The notes: generated by a model from the sequence alone, not told the origin. A stretch of 64,000 nt of DNA from an uncultured Prevotellaceae bacterium (GCA_900319525.1 ONOU01000003.1:148380-212379); one strand, 5' to 3'. Shown: positions 1 to 8,736, counted from the first letter of the stretch. Program-made: numbers and translations.

Positions 1-11
1 TCACTATCCCG

Positions 12-19
12 TAATTTTG
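12..19 (+). promoter_or_regulatory. -7 promoter box of the DUF2284 gene
   Basis: TAATTTTG matches the Bacteroidetes -7 consensus TAnnTTTG. It ends only 5 bases before the ATG at 25, so the transcript probably starts at or next to the start codon (leaderless). Confidence 0.6.
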
Positions 20-24
20 CAATC

Positions 25-576
25 ATGAATTATACAGTATCCACCAAGCAGGCTACCATTGCCGCCGACGAGTTTATAAGCCGTTATCGTGACATCGAGC
101 GCATCAGGCAGTATTGCCTGCAGTGTCCCGGATATGGTACGTCATGGGGATGTCCGCCATTTGACTTTGATCCAGCCACGGTGACCGACGGCTTCAAGAC
201 CGTTACCGTCACGGGGACGACGATCGAGTTTGATGAGCAAACGCGTGCTGCATGCACGACGGCCAGCGAGTCGGCACGAGTGGGGCGTGAGGCGATGGAG
301 CAGGTGTGGCAGTCGTTGCTGCCCACGCTCTATGAGCAGGAACGGCAGGTGCCGGGCAGCCGCTGTTTCACTTTCCGTTGTGTGTTGTGTCCCGAGGGCT
401 GTACGCGCCCCCAGGGAAAGCCATGCCGTCATCCCGAGCGCTTGCGGCACTCTCTCGAATCAGTGGGCTTTGATCTGGAGGCCGTGACCCGCGACCTGCT
501 GGGCATAGACCTGGAATGGAGCACCGATGGCGCCCTCTCCAAGCACATCACCCTGGTCACCGCCCTCTTCAGTTAA
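25..576 (+). CDS. DUF2284-type cysteine-rich metal-binding protein
   Basis: A 183-residue soluble protein with two cysteine clusters: C31, C34 and C43 in a segment reading CLQCPGYGTSWGCPP, and C119, C122, C126 and C134 in a segment reading CVLCPEGCTRPQGKPC. This arrangement is characteristic of the DUF2284 family of predicted metal-binding proteins, which probably hold an iron-sulfur cluster or zinc; the biochemical role is not known. The start at 25 is supported by a -7 box immediately upstream. The gene converges on the DUF486 gene with a 14-base spacer. There is no signal peptide, so it should be cytoplasmic. The family call is strong; function is open. Confidence 0.8.
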   Translation: MNYTVSTKQATIAADEFISRYRDIERIRQYCLQCPGYGTSWGCPPFDFDPATVTDGFKTVTVTGTTIEFDEQTRAACTTASESARVGREAMEQVWQSLLPTLYEQERQVPGSRCFTFRCVLCPEGCTRPQGKPCRHPERLRHSLESVGFDLEAVTRDLLGIDLEWSTDGALSKHITLVTALFS

Positions 577-590
577 CAGTTAACTTCGCA

Positions 591-974
591 TCACCACTTG
601 TGGAAGACAAAGAAGACGGCCATCACCAGGCAGATGAATGCGGCCAGGTGATTCCACCGCAGTGGCTCGCCGTGGAAAAACACGGTGACAAACACGGTGA
701 ACACCGTCAGCGAGACCACCTCCTGAATGACCTTAAGTTGCATGAGTGAAAACGGCCCACCGTTGCCGTCAAAGCCGATGCGGTTGGCGGGAACCTGGCA
801 GGAATACTCAGGCAGTGCCAGCAGCCACGAGAGCAGGATGATGACATAGAGCGGCGTGTTGTCGCTGAAGACCTTGATCTGTTGCAGCTTTAAGTGCCCG
901 TACCAGGCAAAAGTCATAAAGATGTTGGACACGATGAGCAGCCCAATGGTGTAGAATTGTTGCAGGTGATGCAT
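591..974 (-). CDS. DMT-superfamily DUF486 membrane protein
   Basis: A 127-residue, very hydrophobic protein with about four membrane helices (roughly residues 8-25, 42-52, 82-100 and 108-124). It matches the DUF486 type of small drug/metabolite-transporter-like proteins, including the FAWYGHLK segment after helix 1 and the PEYSCQVPANRIG segment in the middle. Proteins of this type sit in the inner membrane and have no established substrate. It is a single-gene unit with its own promoter box upstream. Family assignment is good; transport activity is only inferred from the superfamily. Confidence 0.8.
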   Translation of the reverse strand: MHHLQQFYTIGLLIVSNIFMTFAWYGHLKLQQIKVFSDNTPLYVIILLSWLLALPEYSCQVPANRIGFDGNGGPFSLMQLKVIQEVVSLTVFTVFVTVFFHGEPLRWNHLAAFICLVMAVFFVFHKW

Positions 975-1022
975 GCCTAATCAGTAGTAGTTGTTCAGAA
1001 TTATTGTTTCTCTTTTGCGGCG

Positions 1023-1030
1023 CAAAATTA
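1023..1030 (-). promoter_or_regulatory. -7 promoter box of the DUF486 gene
   Basis: On the minus strand this reads TAATTTTG, a match to TAnnTTTG, about 48 bases before the start codon at 974. Confidence 0.5.
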
Positions 1031-1153
1031 GTCATTTATTCTGACTTCCAACCATTATTGCCCATATTTGCACTCCCAATCACTGAATGGAAATGAGTCT
1101 GGTCTTAGGCTCCAGGTAACTCCTCTCACCTCATTCCTGACTCCTCCTTTACT

Positions 1154-2242
1154 TTAAGATTGTGGTTCCACATGGATGATGGTGTACTCTGAATCGGTGC
1201 CGATGCGGAACTTTCCTCCCCAGATTCCCATGCCTGAGCTGACGTAATAGTCTGTCTTGCCACGGCGATACTGCCCGTAATCACATTCATACAGCTTCTT
1301 GGTCACCCAGTTCAACGGCCATACTTGTCCGCGGTGGGTGTGGCCACTCAGTTGCAGGTCCACGCCAGCCTGCTCGGCCTCTTCCAGGTGGTAAGGCTGG
1401 TGGTCCAGCAGAATGGTGTAGTTGCCGTTGTCAACACCCTGCATCAGTTGCTCCACACTCTTGCGGCGGGGGTTGCTGCGGTCATCACGTCCCACAATGG
1501 TCACGTCGCCGATGACGATGGCGCTGTCTCGCAGGATGCCGATTCCTGTCTCGTTCAACAGGTCAAGCGATTTGTCGATGCCCGTGATATACTCATGGTT
1601 GCCCAGGCAGGCGAGGGTGGGGGCGTTGAGGCGTTTCAACTCCTCAACAGTCCCTTGTGCCTTCAATGGCCGCACATTGCCGTCGATCAGGTCACCGGCG
1701 ATGAGAATGAGGTCAGCTTGCTCGGCATTGATCATATCGACCCATCGGCCCACTTCGGCCCGGCGATTGTGGAATCCGGCATGCATGTCGCTCAGCATGA
1801 CAATCTTTAAGGGTCGTTGCAGCTGCTTGGAGGTCGTTAAGTGAATCTCTTGCCGCACCTTGTTGTGGTAGTGGATGTTACCGCCGACAAAGGTGATCAG
1901 CATCACCGCACCCAGCACGAGCGCGGTGGTGGCGTTTGCCTTGAGCCACGATGCGGGCACCAGATGCACCAGCCGCCCGATGTCGAGGACGAGAAATGCC
2001 ATCAGCAGGTAGAAGGCGATCACCAGCCAGGAGTTGCCTATCTCATACATCGCTGTGGCCATGCCTAGTGGCAAACTGTCGCTTTTGAACTGCAGCACCA
2101 TGCAGCACAGGGCTACGAACATGAGCAGGACGATAATGATTTTGACGGGCGTGGAGAAGGGCAACAGGCGCCATACGTGCCACGACACATATCCTTGCAT
2201 GACCAGCATCACGGTCAATGCCACTAAAAAGAATTTTGCCAT
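1154..2242 (-). CDS. Membrane-anchored metallophosphoesterase (YaeI/YkuE type)
   Basis: A 362-residue protein. The first 125 residues contain about four membrane helices; the rest is a calcineurin-like phosphoesterase domain. All metal-ligand motifs are visible: D152-x-H154, G183-D184, G214-N-H-E217, H281 and G300-H-T-H303. Relatives such as YaeI and YkuE hydrolyse phosphodiesters or lipid-linked pyrophosphates at the cytoplasmic membrane; the substrate here cannot be read from sequence. The gene is transcribed alone, with a promoter box 35 bases upstream. Domain call is secure, the specific reaction is not. Confidence 0.85.
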   Translation of the reverse strand: MAKFFLVALTVMLVMQGYVSWHVWRLLPFSTPVKIIIVLLMFVALCCMVLQFKSDSLPLGMATAMYEIGNSWLVIAFYLLMAFLVLDIGRLVHLVPASWLKANATTALVLGAVMLITFVGGNIHYHNKVRQEIHLTTSKQLQRPLKIVMLSDMHAGFHNRRAEVGRWVDMINAEQADLILIAGDLIDGNVRPLKAQGTVEELKRLNAPTLACLGNHEYITGIDKSLDLLNETGIGILRDSAIVIGDVTIVGRDDRSNPRRKSVEQLMQGVDNGNYTILLDHQPYHLEEAEQAGVDLQLSGHTHRGQVWPLNWVTKKLYECDYGQYRRGKTDYYVSSGMGIWGGKFRIGTDSEYTIIHVEPQS

Positions 2243-2276
2243 GAGTTGTAGTTAATGTCTTTGTCGTTTAGCGCTG

Positions 2277-2284
2277 CAAATATA
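2277..2284 (-). promoter_or_regulatory. -7 promoter box of the metallophosphoesterase gene
   Basis: Reads TATATTTG on the minus strand, 34 bases before the ATG at 2242. Confidence 0.5.
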
Positions 2285-2371
2285 CAAAAAATCTTGAAAG
2301 CAACACTCATTTATTGTCAAGGACGGCTCATGACAATCCCCTTTTACCCCCTAAACTCTGGGCCCTAGACC

Positions 2372-2410
2372 TCAAGTTTTTAAAGTGGCTTTGCCTCTTT
2401 AAAAACTTGA
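2372..2410 (-). terminator. Strong hairpin after the porin gene
   Basis: A perfect 14-bp inverted repeat (TCAAGTTTTTAAAG with CTTTAAAAACTTGA) enclosing a second small stem GGC-AAA-GCC. It begins two bases after the porin stop codon. No long U-run follows, but the A/T-rich stem itself supplies U residues. Confidence 0.65.
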
Positions 2411-2411
2411 A

Positions 2412-3620
2412 TTAGTAACACTTGATGCGGTACATGAAACCCAGTTCCACGCGGTTGGTGCTGTAATCGTCGAGGTTGCTGTATTTGTTGAAGTTGTAGG
2501 TGTGCCCGAGGTAAGCCAGGAATATCCTGAAGTCATTCTTGGGCACGGGCCAGTACTCGATGCTGCCCAGGTAGCCGATGGACTTGCGATAGTTGTGCAA
2601 CTCCTGCATGCGTGCGACACTCGTTGTCTCGTAGGTGCCCTTGAGCATCAGGTTCCACTTGGGGGCGAACTGCCAGTTCATCTTGGCCACCAGTGTGTGG
2701 CTGTGCACCTTACCCATATGGAAAGAGCCAGACGTGAAGTGGTCAAGCAGGTCGATGGTCGCATAGTGGAGGCGGTCCACGTCGTCCCATTCGCCGTAGT
2801 AGTCGAGGTACAGCTGGTAGTTGGGCAGATTGAGCTGTTGTCCCAGCGTCCACATGCGGGAGTACTTGTGCTTGGCCTGGGTCTGGATGCCCCATGCCCA
2901 GCGTGTCTGCAACTGGTCGTTAAAGAGGTTGCCGTTCCAGTTCAATATATAGGTGAGCGGAGCGCGGCTGCGTATCAGCCTCTCGGGCTGTGCATTGATG
3001 TCGTTAAATACATGAGGGTCGTCGCCCAGTTCCTCGTTAAACGAGTCGTTATAGCTATTGGTGACTTGAAGGGCAATCTCATGACTGGGAGTGGGATGAT
3101 AGCTCACCATCGCTCCCGCCATAAAGATGTCCATCATCTCGACCATGTCGCTGTAACGGTAAATTTCCATCGGGTTCTGGTCATACTCAAATCCGCCCCA
3201 TATCTGGCACAACTTGCCAGCAGCGATTTCCACCTTGCTGCTAGGGCGGTAGCCCACCATCATGATGTCGGTCGCCTTGGCAAAGCGGTCCAGACCCTTG
3301 GCCGTCTGGTTCATGTTGAGCTGGTGGCGCAAGCGGTAGAAGACTTTGGGTGTGATGTCGCCCTTGATGTCGAGGCGCAGGTCGCGGCAGATGAAACGGG
3401 TGTCCCACTTGCCATGGTGGTCGTCATGGGCCATCAGGCTTGACGCGAAGTTGATGTGGAAGTTAAAGGCATCGGTCTTCTTCTCGAGATTGAAAATGCG
3501 TGCGGCCAGTGATTCGGTGTCATCATCTTCGCCGCCCATGCGCGTGTTATGTCCCTGGGCCATAGCGGTAAGCCCCAATAGGGTAGTTATCAAGGTAACG
3601 AGGAGTGCTCTTTTTTTCAT
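2412..3620 (-). CDS. Outer-membrane porin, OprO/OprP (phosphate-selective porin) family
   Basis: A 402-residue protein with an N-terminal signal peptide (basic MKKR, then a hydrophobic stretch ending near AMAQG, residue 23). The body is rich in alternating aromatic and polar strands and ends in an aromatic-containing tail (RVELGFMYRIKCY), as expected for an outer-membrane beta-barrel. The segments after residue 75 (RDLRLDIKGDITPKVFYRLR and a following KLCQIWGGFEYDQNP region) resemble the Porin_O_P family. Such proteins form anion or small-solute channels; phosphate specificity is not demonstrable here. It is divergent from the lipoprotein gene at 3720 and followed by a strong hairpin. Confidence 0.75.
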   Translation of the reverse strand: MKKRALLVTLITTLLGLTAMAQGHNTRMGGEDDDTESLAARIFNLEKKTDAFNFHINFASSLMAHDDHHGKWDTRFICRDLRLDIKGDITPKVFYRLRHQLNMNQTAKGLDRFAKATDIMMVGYRPSSKVEIAAGKLCQIWGGFEYDQNPMEIYRYSDMVEMMDIFMAGAMVSYHPTPSHEIALQVTNSYNDSFNEELGDDPHVFNDINAQPERLIRSRAPLTYILNWNGNLFNDQLQTRWAWGIQTQAKHKYSRMWTLGQQLNLPNYQLYLDYYGEWDDVDRLHYATIDLLDHFTSGSFHMGKVHSHTLVAKMNWQFAPKWNLMLKGTYETTSVARMQELHNYRKSIGYLGSIEYWPVPKNDFRIFLAYLGHTYNFNKYSNLDDYSTNRVELGFMYRIKCY

Positions 3621-3657
3621 TATAGTTTTCGTGATAGTGGTTTTAAAAAACTGGCTG

Positions 3658-3665
3658 CAAAATTA
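3658..3665 (-). promoter_or_regulatory. -7 promoter box of the porin gene
   Basis: TAATTTTG on the minus strand, about 37 bases before the porin ATG at 3620. It lies back to back with the box at 3700. Confidence 0.55.
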
Positions 3666-3699
3666 CACATAAATAATGTCATTTATCCTAAAAACTGAC

Positions 3700-3707
3700 T
3701 AAATTTG
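3700..3707 (+). promoter_or_regulatory. -7 promoter box of the lipoprotein gene
   Basis: TAAATTTG, a consensus match. It lies directly upstream of the ATG at 3720 and rules out the longer TTG-initiated reading frame that would begin inside the box at 3705. Confidence 0.55.
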
Positions 3708-3719
3708 CACCATGTATCG

Positions 3720-4283
3720 ATGATTACCTTGATGAAGTCCTTGATGCCCATATTGTTGCTGATGTTATCGCTGTCGCTGCTGGGCTGCGGCAACAAGCGC
3801 TATGTTTTGATGGCTGATGACACTGACCTGGCACCAGGTTATGCAACAGGGCATGGAGAACAGGTCTCACAAATACCTGATTGGCGGTACTATCACCTGG
3901 ACACCGTCAATGGAGGCGGGATTATCACGTTTTATGACCATGCCCTGGGTGATGAGGAGTTGTTGCAATTGGCTATTATCTCGTCGGCGAGGAAGCGGAG
4001 CACGGTTTACACCCGGGCATTACTCGATTCCGATACCGTGATTTTGCTTGACCTGAATCCCGGGCGCAACAGCCCCTATGATGCCGGTGAAACTTGTTTA
4101 GTAAAGGCTCGCAAGATAACCTGCTTTAGAGTCCCTTATCATTCGTTGCCGCTCGTAGTGTTTGTATTCGAGAACGATAGCATCTGGCAGCATTTTGATG
4201 ATATCAAGCCGATGTATCTGCGTATGGATGACAACATTCGACTGGAGCATCAAGATATCATTAAGACACGTTTAGATCTCTAA
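3720..4283 (+). CDS. Predicted lipoprotein of unknown function
   Basis: About 187 residues from the ATG at 3720 (an ATG at 3732 is also possible and gives MKSLMPILLL). A hydrophobic leader ends in SLLGC, a good lipobox, so the mature protein should be a membrane-anchored lipoprotein. The rest is mixed alpha/beta with no motif I recognise. It is followed after only 4 bases by the duplicated acidic protein at 4288 and then by a small membrane protein, suggesting a three-gene transcription unit driven by the promoter box at 3700. Function unknown. Confidence 0.7.
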   Translation: MITLMKSLMPILLLMLSLSLLGCGNKRYVLMADDTDLAPGYATGHGEQVSQIPDWRYYHLDTVNGGGIITFYDHALGDEELLQLAIISSARKRSTVYTRALLDSDTVILLDLNPGRNSPYDAGETCLVKARKITCFRVPYHSLPLVVFVFENDSIWQHFDDIKPMYLRMDDNIRLEHQDIIKTRLDL

Positions 4284-4287
4284 AAAT

Positions 4288-4914
4288 ATGGATAAGGAAG
4301 TTTACTGGGTTGAAGTTGAATATGTTTCTCGCTCTGGCGATACTAAGCCTGGAGTGGTCTATGCCTTTGTTCAGTCAGCAGATGCTATTGAGGCCTATCA
4401 GGCTGTCAATGAGGCTTTGTTTCAACGTGAATTGCGGGCCACCAACTGGCTGCTGGTTGAACCCTATCAGGATAAGTTGTTCTTGTGGGACGATGATGAG
4501 CAGGAGGCTCATTACGAGCATATGTGTGAATTGGCAAAGGAGACCAATGAGTGCGTGTTTGATGACTTCTACGATCAGGATGAGTTTGAGCGACCTGAGG
4601 ATGAGGAGATATATTGGGCAGATGTGGAGTTTCGCTTCCTCTATGAGGTTGATCCTCCCGCACAGGGTGGGTTTGCCAATATCCTCGTGAAGGCTTGGGA
4701 CGCGATAGATGCATACCGCAAGGTGAAAAAGGCTGTGCTTACCGAGGATCTTGAGCCCATCCAATGGCTGCGCTTCACTCCAGTGTCTCGAGATCAGGAC
4801 TGGGAAAAAGAGGAGGTGGCTGCGCGTTTTCAGCACCTCTGGGATTGTGCCGAGGGCAGTGAAGATTGCCAGTGGGGCGAGATATATGCCTATGAAACGT
4901 ATGAGGACGAATGA
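4288..4914 (+). CDS. Acidic protein with an internal tandem duplication, unknown function
   Basis: A 208-residue very acidic cytoplasmic protein made of two related halves, roughly residues 5-95 and 107-200. Matching landmarks are YWVEVEYVSR with YWADVEFRFL, DAIEAYQAVNEALF with DAIDAYRKVKKAVL, ATNWLLVEPY with PIQWLRFTPV, and HYEHMCELAKETNECVF with RFQHLWDCAEGSEDCQW. I do not recognise the family. The four-base gap to the lipoprotein gene upstream and 33 bases to the membrane protein downstream suggest co-transcription. The duplication is seen directly; a binding or adaptor role would be speculation. Confidence 0.7.
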   Translation: MDKEVYWVEVEYVSRSGDTKPGVVYAFVQSADAIEAYQAVNEALFQRELRATNWLLVEPYQDKLFLWDDDEQEAHYEHMCELAKETNECVFDDFYDQDEFERPEDEEIYWADVEFRFLYEVDPPAQGGFANILVKAWDAIDAYRKVKKAVLTEDLEPIQWLRFTPVSRDQDWEKEEVAARFQHLWDCAEGSEDCQWGEIYAYETYEDE

Positions 4915-4947
4915 GCGTCTCGTGACTTTGTTAATGATTAAATACAA

Positions 4948-5427
4948 ATGACTGATTTCCTGGTATATATTCATCCTGTTGACAAGGAAATGCTGCTGCT
5001 GGCGGCAAAATTCATTGGCTTTGCCATCGTAGGTGTCATTTTGGCTGCGATATGGCACTTCTTGAGGAATCTTATAGGTGCGACAATCCGTTTTTTGGTT
5101 TTGCGTTTTCTCAAAAAAGAGAAGGTGAAGTTTAGCGAGATACTTTGGGGCAAAACAGATCCGGATCTCCCTGAGGATCCAGAGGCTTACAGTGTGGACA
5201 TCAAACAATGGAATGACGATAACGACAAGCAGAACGAGAAATATGGCCGGCGGTTTTTCTATGCGCTGATTGCCGCTTTGGTCCTAGCCTTTCTCGTCAT
5301 GCAAATTGTTGAGAGTCAACGGCAGCGGGCTTATTTCGAGATGAGAGAGCATCCGCATGCAACCAATCCCGATATTCAGGAGGTCGTGGTCGCAACGCCT
5401 CAGGAAACACCTGACTCGATCCGATAA
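4948..5427 (+). CDS. Small two-helix membrane protein, unknown function
   Basis: 159 residues with one membrane helix near residues 18-45 (FIGFAIVGVILAAIWHFL), a basic stretch, a central soluble segment of about 60 residues rich in Asp/Glu/Asn, and a second helix near residues 105-125 (FFYALIAALVLAFLVMQIV). The tail is polar. No family recognised. It is last in the probable unit with the lipoprotein and the duplicated acidic protein. Confidence 0.6.
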   Translation: MTDFLVYIHPVDKEMLLLAAKFIGFAIVGVILAAIWHFLRNLIGATIRFLVLRFLKKEKVKFSEILWGKTDPDLPEDPEAYSVDIKQWNDDNDKQNEKYGRRFFYALIAALVLAFLVMQIVESQRQRAYFEMREHPHATNPDIQEVVVATPQETPDSIR

Positions 5428-5485
5428 TCAACTTCAATCATCTGGTTGTTGAGGCGCTTCATGAAGTTGTTTGAAAACTTTTTGT

Positions 5486-5493
5486 TAACTTTG
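5486..5493 (+). promoter_or_regulatory. -7 promoter box of mazG
   Basis: TAACTTTG, a match to TAnnTTTG, 36 bases before the mazG ATG. Confidence 0.55.
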
Positions 5494-5528
5494 CACCTTG
5501 AAAATCATTAAATCATCAGTAGATCATC

Positions 5529-6326
5529 ATGCCAAATAACAGCAGAGAGAAGAAATTGGAGGCCTTCGGCCGACTGCTCGACATCCTGGACGAGTTGCGC
5601 GTGAAGTGCCCGTGGGACCGCAAGCAGACCAACGAGAGCCTGCGTCCCAACACCATCGAGGAAACCATGGAGCTTGCCGACGCCATCATGGGCGAGGACG
5701 ATGATAAGATCCGTAAGGAGCTGGGCGATGTGCTGTTACACATCGTCTTTTATGCCAAGATCGGTGACGAGAAGGGCAAGTTTGACATCGCCGACGTGTG
5801 CGACGCCTTGTGCGAGAAGCTGGTCTTTCGTCATCCGCACGTCTTTGGTGAGGAAAAGGCCGATACGGCAGCCCAGGTGCTCCAGAATTGGGAAGTGCTC
5901 AAGATGAAGGAGAAAGACGGTAACAAGATGGTGCTCAGCGGGGTGCCCCGCAGCCTGCCGTCGCTCATCAAGGCCGAGCGTGTTCAGGAGAAGGCCGCCA
6001 ACGTGGGCTTCGACTGGCAGCACAAGGAGGAGGTCTGGGACAAGGTGCGTGAGGAATTTAGCGAGGTAGAAGCCGAGCTCAAGGGTAACAGCGAGGTGGA
6101 CCGTGAAAAGGAATTCGGCGACTTGTTCTTCTCTCTGGTCAATGCTGCGCGCCTCTATGACGTGCGTCCCGATAATGCTCTGGAGCGCACCAACCGCAAA
6201 TTCATCGCCCGCTTTAACTATATCGAGCAGAAAGCCAATGAGCAAGGTCGCCATGTCAACGAGCTGACACTTGCCGAGATGGACGAGCTCTGGAACGAGG
6301 CAAAGGCCCAGAACCTGGGTGAGTAA
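5529..6326 (+). CDS. mazG: Nucleoside triphosphate pyrophosphohydrolase MazG
   Basis: 265 residues, the usual length of the two-domain MazG proteins that convert NTPs to NMPs plus pyrophosphate and help clear aberrant nucleotides. The N-terminal domain carries CPWDRKQTNESLRPNTIEET followed by the metal-binding E-x-x-E and later ELGDVLLHIVF. The C-terminal copy has EEFSEVEAELKG followed by EFGDLFFSLVNAAR. It has its own promoter and is followed 69 bases later by topB in the same direction, possibly co-transcribed. Assignment is confident. Confidence 0.92.
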   Translation: MPNNSREKKLEAFGRLLDILDELRVKCPWDRKQTNESLRPNTIEETMELADAIMGEDDDKIRKELGDVLLHIVFYAKIGDEKGKFDIADVCDALCEKLVFRHPHVFGEEKADTAAQVLQNWEVLKMKEKDGNKMVLSGVPRSLPSLIKAERVQEKAANVGFDWQHKEEVWDKVREEFSEVEAELKGNSEVDREKEFGDLFFSLVNAARLYDVRPDNALERTNRKFIARFNYIEQKANEQGRHVNELTLAEMDELWNEAKAQNLGE

Positions 6327-6395
6327 AGATCAATACGATCAAGTCAACGATAAATAAACATAACAGGATAAAAACTCTTCACTGCTCACTAAGAA

Positions 6396-8483
6396 ATGAA
6401 AGTCTGCGTTACAGAGAAACCCAGCGTGGCTCGGGACATTGCCCGTTTGCTTGGTGCCAATGACAGGCACGAAGGCTACTTTGAGGGCAATGGTTACCAG
6501 GTGACGTGGACCTTCGGCCACCTGTGCGAACTCAAGGAGCCTAACGACTACACCGACCAGTGGAAATGGTGGAGCCTGGGGCAGTTGCCCATGATACCGC
6601 AGCGCTTTGGCATCAAGCTCAAGGATGATGAAGGTATCAAGCGGCAGTTCAACGTGATTAAAAACCTGATTGCCGGTGCCGACGAGGTGATTAACTGCGG
6701 TGATGCAGGCCAGGAGGGAGAGCTCATCCAGCGATGGGTGTACCAGAAGGCTGAGTGCAACAAACCCGTCAGGCGCCTGTGGATATCCTCGTTGACCGAC
6801 GAAAGCATCCGTAAGGGCTTCCAGGAGTTAAAAGACGCTAAAGACTTTGATAACCTGTATTTTGCGGGCCTTTCACGCGCCATAGGGGACTGGATCCTGG
6901 GCATGAATGCCACGCGTCTCTATACCTTGAAGTATTCGCGTTCACGCGATGTCCTCTCGGTAGGCCGTGTCCAGACTCCCACACTCGCCATGATTGTCGC
7001 TCGCCAGCGCGAGATTGAGAACTTCGTTCCCGAGAACTACTGGGAACTCAAGACCAAGTACCGCGGTGTGACCTTTAACAGCACGCGTGGACGTTTCAAG
7101 ACCGAGGGTGAGGCCAATGATATTGTTGCGCAAATCAAGCAATTACCGCTCACGGTTATCTCTATCGAGACCAAGAAAGGCCGTGAGGCGCCTCAGCGAT
7201 TGTTCGACCTGACAAGTCTGCAAGTGGAGTGTAACAAGAAATTCGGCATGTCGGCCGACGATGCGCTCAAGACGATCCAGTCGCTCTATGAAAAAAAGGT
7301 AGCGACCTATCCCCGCGTCGATACGACCTACCTGAGCGACGACATCTATCCGCAGGTGCCGGGCATCATGCAGGCAATGGTGCCCTATGCACATCTGACT
7401 GCTCCCGTGCTGGCACTCAGCAAGTTGCCCAAGAGCAAGAAAGTGTTTGACAACAGCAAGGTGACCGATCACCATGCGATTATTCCCACCAATGTCAATC
7501 CCGCTACTGTGGCCTTGACACCTGAGGAGAAGCGTGTCTATCACTTGATAGCCCTGCGTTTTATCGCGGCGTTCTATCCTGACTGTGAGTTCAATACAAC
7601 GACCGTCATGGCCCAGGTGGGAGAGTATGGTTTCAAGGCCACCGGTAAGGAAATCCTCAAGATGGGATGGCGGGAATTATACAACAAGCCAAGTGACAAG
7701 AACGATGACGAGGAGAACAAAGAGAAGGCTGACGAGGAGGACAATGGCGTGATGCCGCATTTCGAGAAGGGAGAGAGCGGACCGCATGAGCCGTCGGTGC
7801 TCAAGCGCACCACTCAGCCGCCCAAACTTTACACCGAGGGCACCTTGTTGCGGGCCATGGAAACGGCAGGCAAAACCGTTGACGATGAGGAATTGCGCGA
7901 CGCGATGAAGGAGAATGGCATCGGCCGCCCGTCAACGCGCGCCGCCATCATCGAGACCTTGTTCAAGCGCCGCTACATCCGCAAGGAACGCAAGAGCTTG
8001 GCTCCCACCATGGCAGGCATTCAGTTGATTGATACAATACATGAACCTTTGCTTAAGAGTGCAGCTCTCACGGGCCTGTGGGAGAAGAAATTAAGAGAAA
8101 TTGAGCGTGGCGAATACAGCCCTGCCCAGTTCATTGACGAACTCAAGCAGATGATTGGCGAAATCGTCCTGAATGTGTTGCGCGACAACAGCAGTGGTAG
8201 CATTGCGGTAGAGCAGGCCAAGCCATCCAAGCCCAAGTCACCGTCGGCGTCGGGTGGGGAAGAAAAGCCCAAGAAGCCCCGTGCACCGCGACTCAGGAGC
8301 ATTGAGGAGATACCTTGCCCCGTTTGTGGCCGGGGCCATCTGGTCAAGGGCAAGACGGCGTTTGGATGCAGCGAGTACAGGAACGGCTGCCACACGGTAC
8401 TGCCTTTTGCCGACTACCCGGCTGACCTGACGCCCGCCAAGCTGTCGCGACTCGTGAAAAAGAATTTCAAATCAACGCAATAG
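6396..8483 (+). CDS. topB: DNA topoisomerase III
   Basis: 695 residues. This is a type IA topoisomerase that relaxes and decatenates DNA through a 5'-phosphotyrosine intermediate. The N-terminal TOPRIM domain starts MKVCVTEKPSVARDIA and includes the acidic DAGQEGELIQ cluster. The catalytic tyrosine is Y305 in ATYPRVDTTYL. An acidic low-complexity linker (about residues 430-450) and a Pro/Lys/Ser-rich linker precede a single C-terminal four-cysteine zinc ribbon (CPVCGRG ... CSEYRNGC). It is followed by a small membrane protein 18 bases downstream. Assignment is confident. Confidence 0.93.
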   Translation: MKVCVTEKPSVARDIARLLGANDRHEGYFEGNGYQVTWTFGHLCELKEPNDYTDQWKWWSLGQLPMIPQRFGIKLKDDEGIKRQFNVIKNLIAGADEVINCGDAGQEGELIQRWVYQKAECNKPVRRLWISSLTDESIRKGFQELKDAKDFDNLYFAGLSRAIGDWILGMNATRLYTLKYSRSRDVLSVGRVQTPTLAMIVARQREIENFVPENYWELKTKYRGVTFNSTRGRFKTEGEANDIVAQIKQLPLTVISIETKKGREAPQRLFDLTSLQVECNKKFGMSADDALKTIQSLYEKKVATYPRVDTTYLSDDIYPQVPGIMQAMVPYAHLTAPVLALSKLPKSKKVFDNSKVTDHHAIIPTNVNPATVALTPEEKRVYHLIALRFIAAFYPDCEFNTTTVMAQVGEYGFKATGKEILKMGWRELYNKPSDKNDDEENKEKADEEDNGVMPHFEKGESGPHEPSVLKRTTQPPKLYTEGTLLRAMETAGKTVDDEELRDAMKENGIGRPSTRAAIIETLFKRRYIRKERKSLAPTMAGIQLIDTIHEPLLKSAALTGLWEKKLREIERGEYSPAQFIDELKQMIGEIVLNVLRDNSSGSIAVEQAKPSKPKSPSASGGEEKPKKPRAPRLRSIEEIPCPVCGRGHLVKGKTAFGCSEYRNGCHTVLPFADYPADLTPAKLSRLVKKNFKSTQ

Positions 8484-8501
8484 GCCTGTGTTAAAGCTGA
8501 T

Positions 8502-8714
8502 ATGAGCACAACGATACAGTATTTTATAGCTGGAGTGATCGTGGCGCTGGCCGTTTGGGCGGTCGTGCGGTCAATAGTGCGTGCGGCGCGCAACCAAAAG
8601 ACAGCTCTAACTGCCTGTGTTGGTTGCAAGTTACAGGAGATTTGCCAGAATCCCCAGAAAAATAATGCAAAAAAATGTGCCGATAAAGTTGCACAGGTCA
8701 AAAAGTCGCAGTAA
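8502..8714 (+). CDS. Small cysteine-containing membrane protein
   Basis: 70 residues: one membrane helix (residues 7-25) followed by a basic stretch and a short cysteine cluster C39-x2-C42-x5-C48 and C61. The pattern is reminiscent of small FeoB-associated cysteine-rich membrane proteins, but no feoB is nearby, so that name is not applied. It sits 18 bases after topB and its stop codon overlaps the region of the tRNA promoter. Function unknown. Confidence 0.55.
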   Translation: MSTTIQYFIAGVIVALAVWAVVRSIVRAARNQKTALTACVGCKLQEICQNPQKNNAKKCADKVAQVKKSQ

Positions 8715-8719
8715 ATTTG
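8712..8719 (+). promoter_or_regulatory. -7 promoter box of tRNA-Cys
   Basis: TAAATTTG, 17 bases before the mature tRNA 5' end. Confidence 0.55.
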
Positions 8720-8736
8720 CACCGCAATTTGAAAAA

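Noticed and set aside
2502-3443. 313-codon plus-strand frame opposite the porin gene
   Set aside because: Same kind of shadow; the minus-strand product has a signal peptide, barrel-like sequence, promoter and terminator.
4375-5208. 277-codon minus-strand frame opposite the duplicated acidic protein and membrane protein
   Set aside because: No start context, no recognisable domain, and the plus-strand genes have operon-like spacing and an internal duplication.
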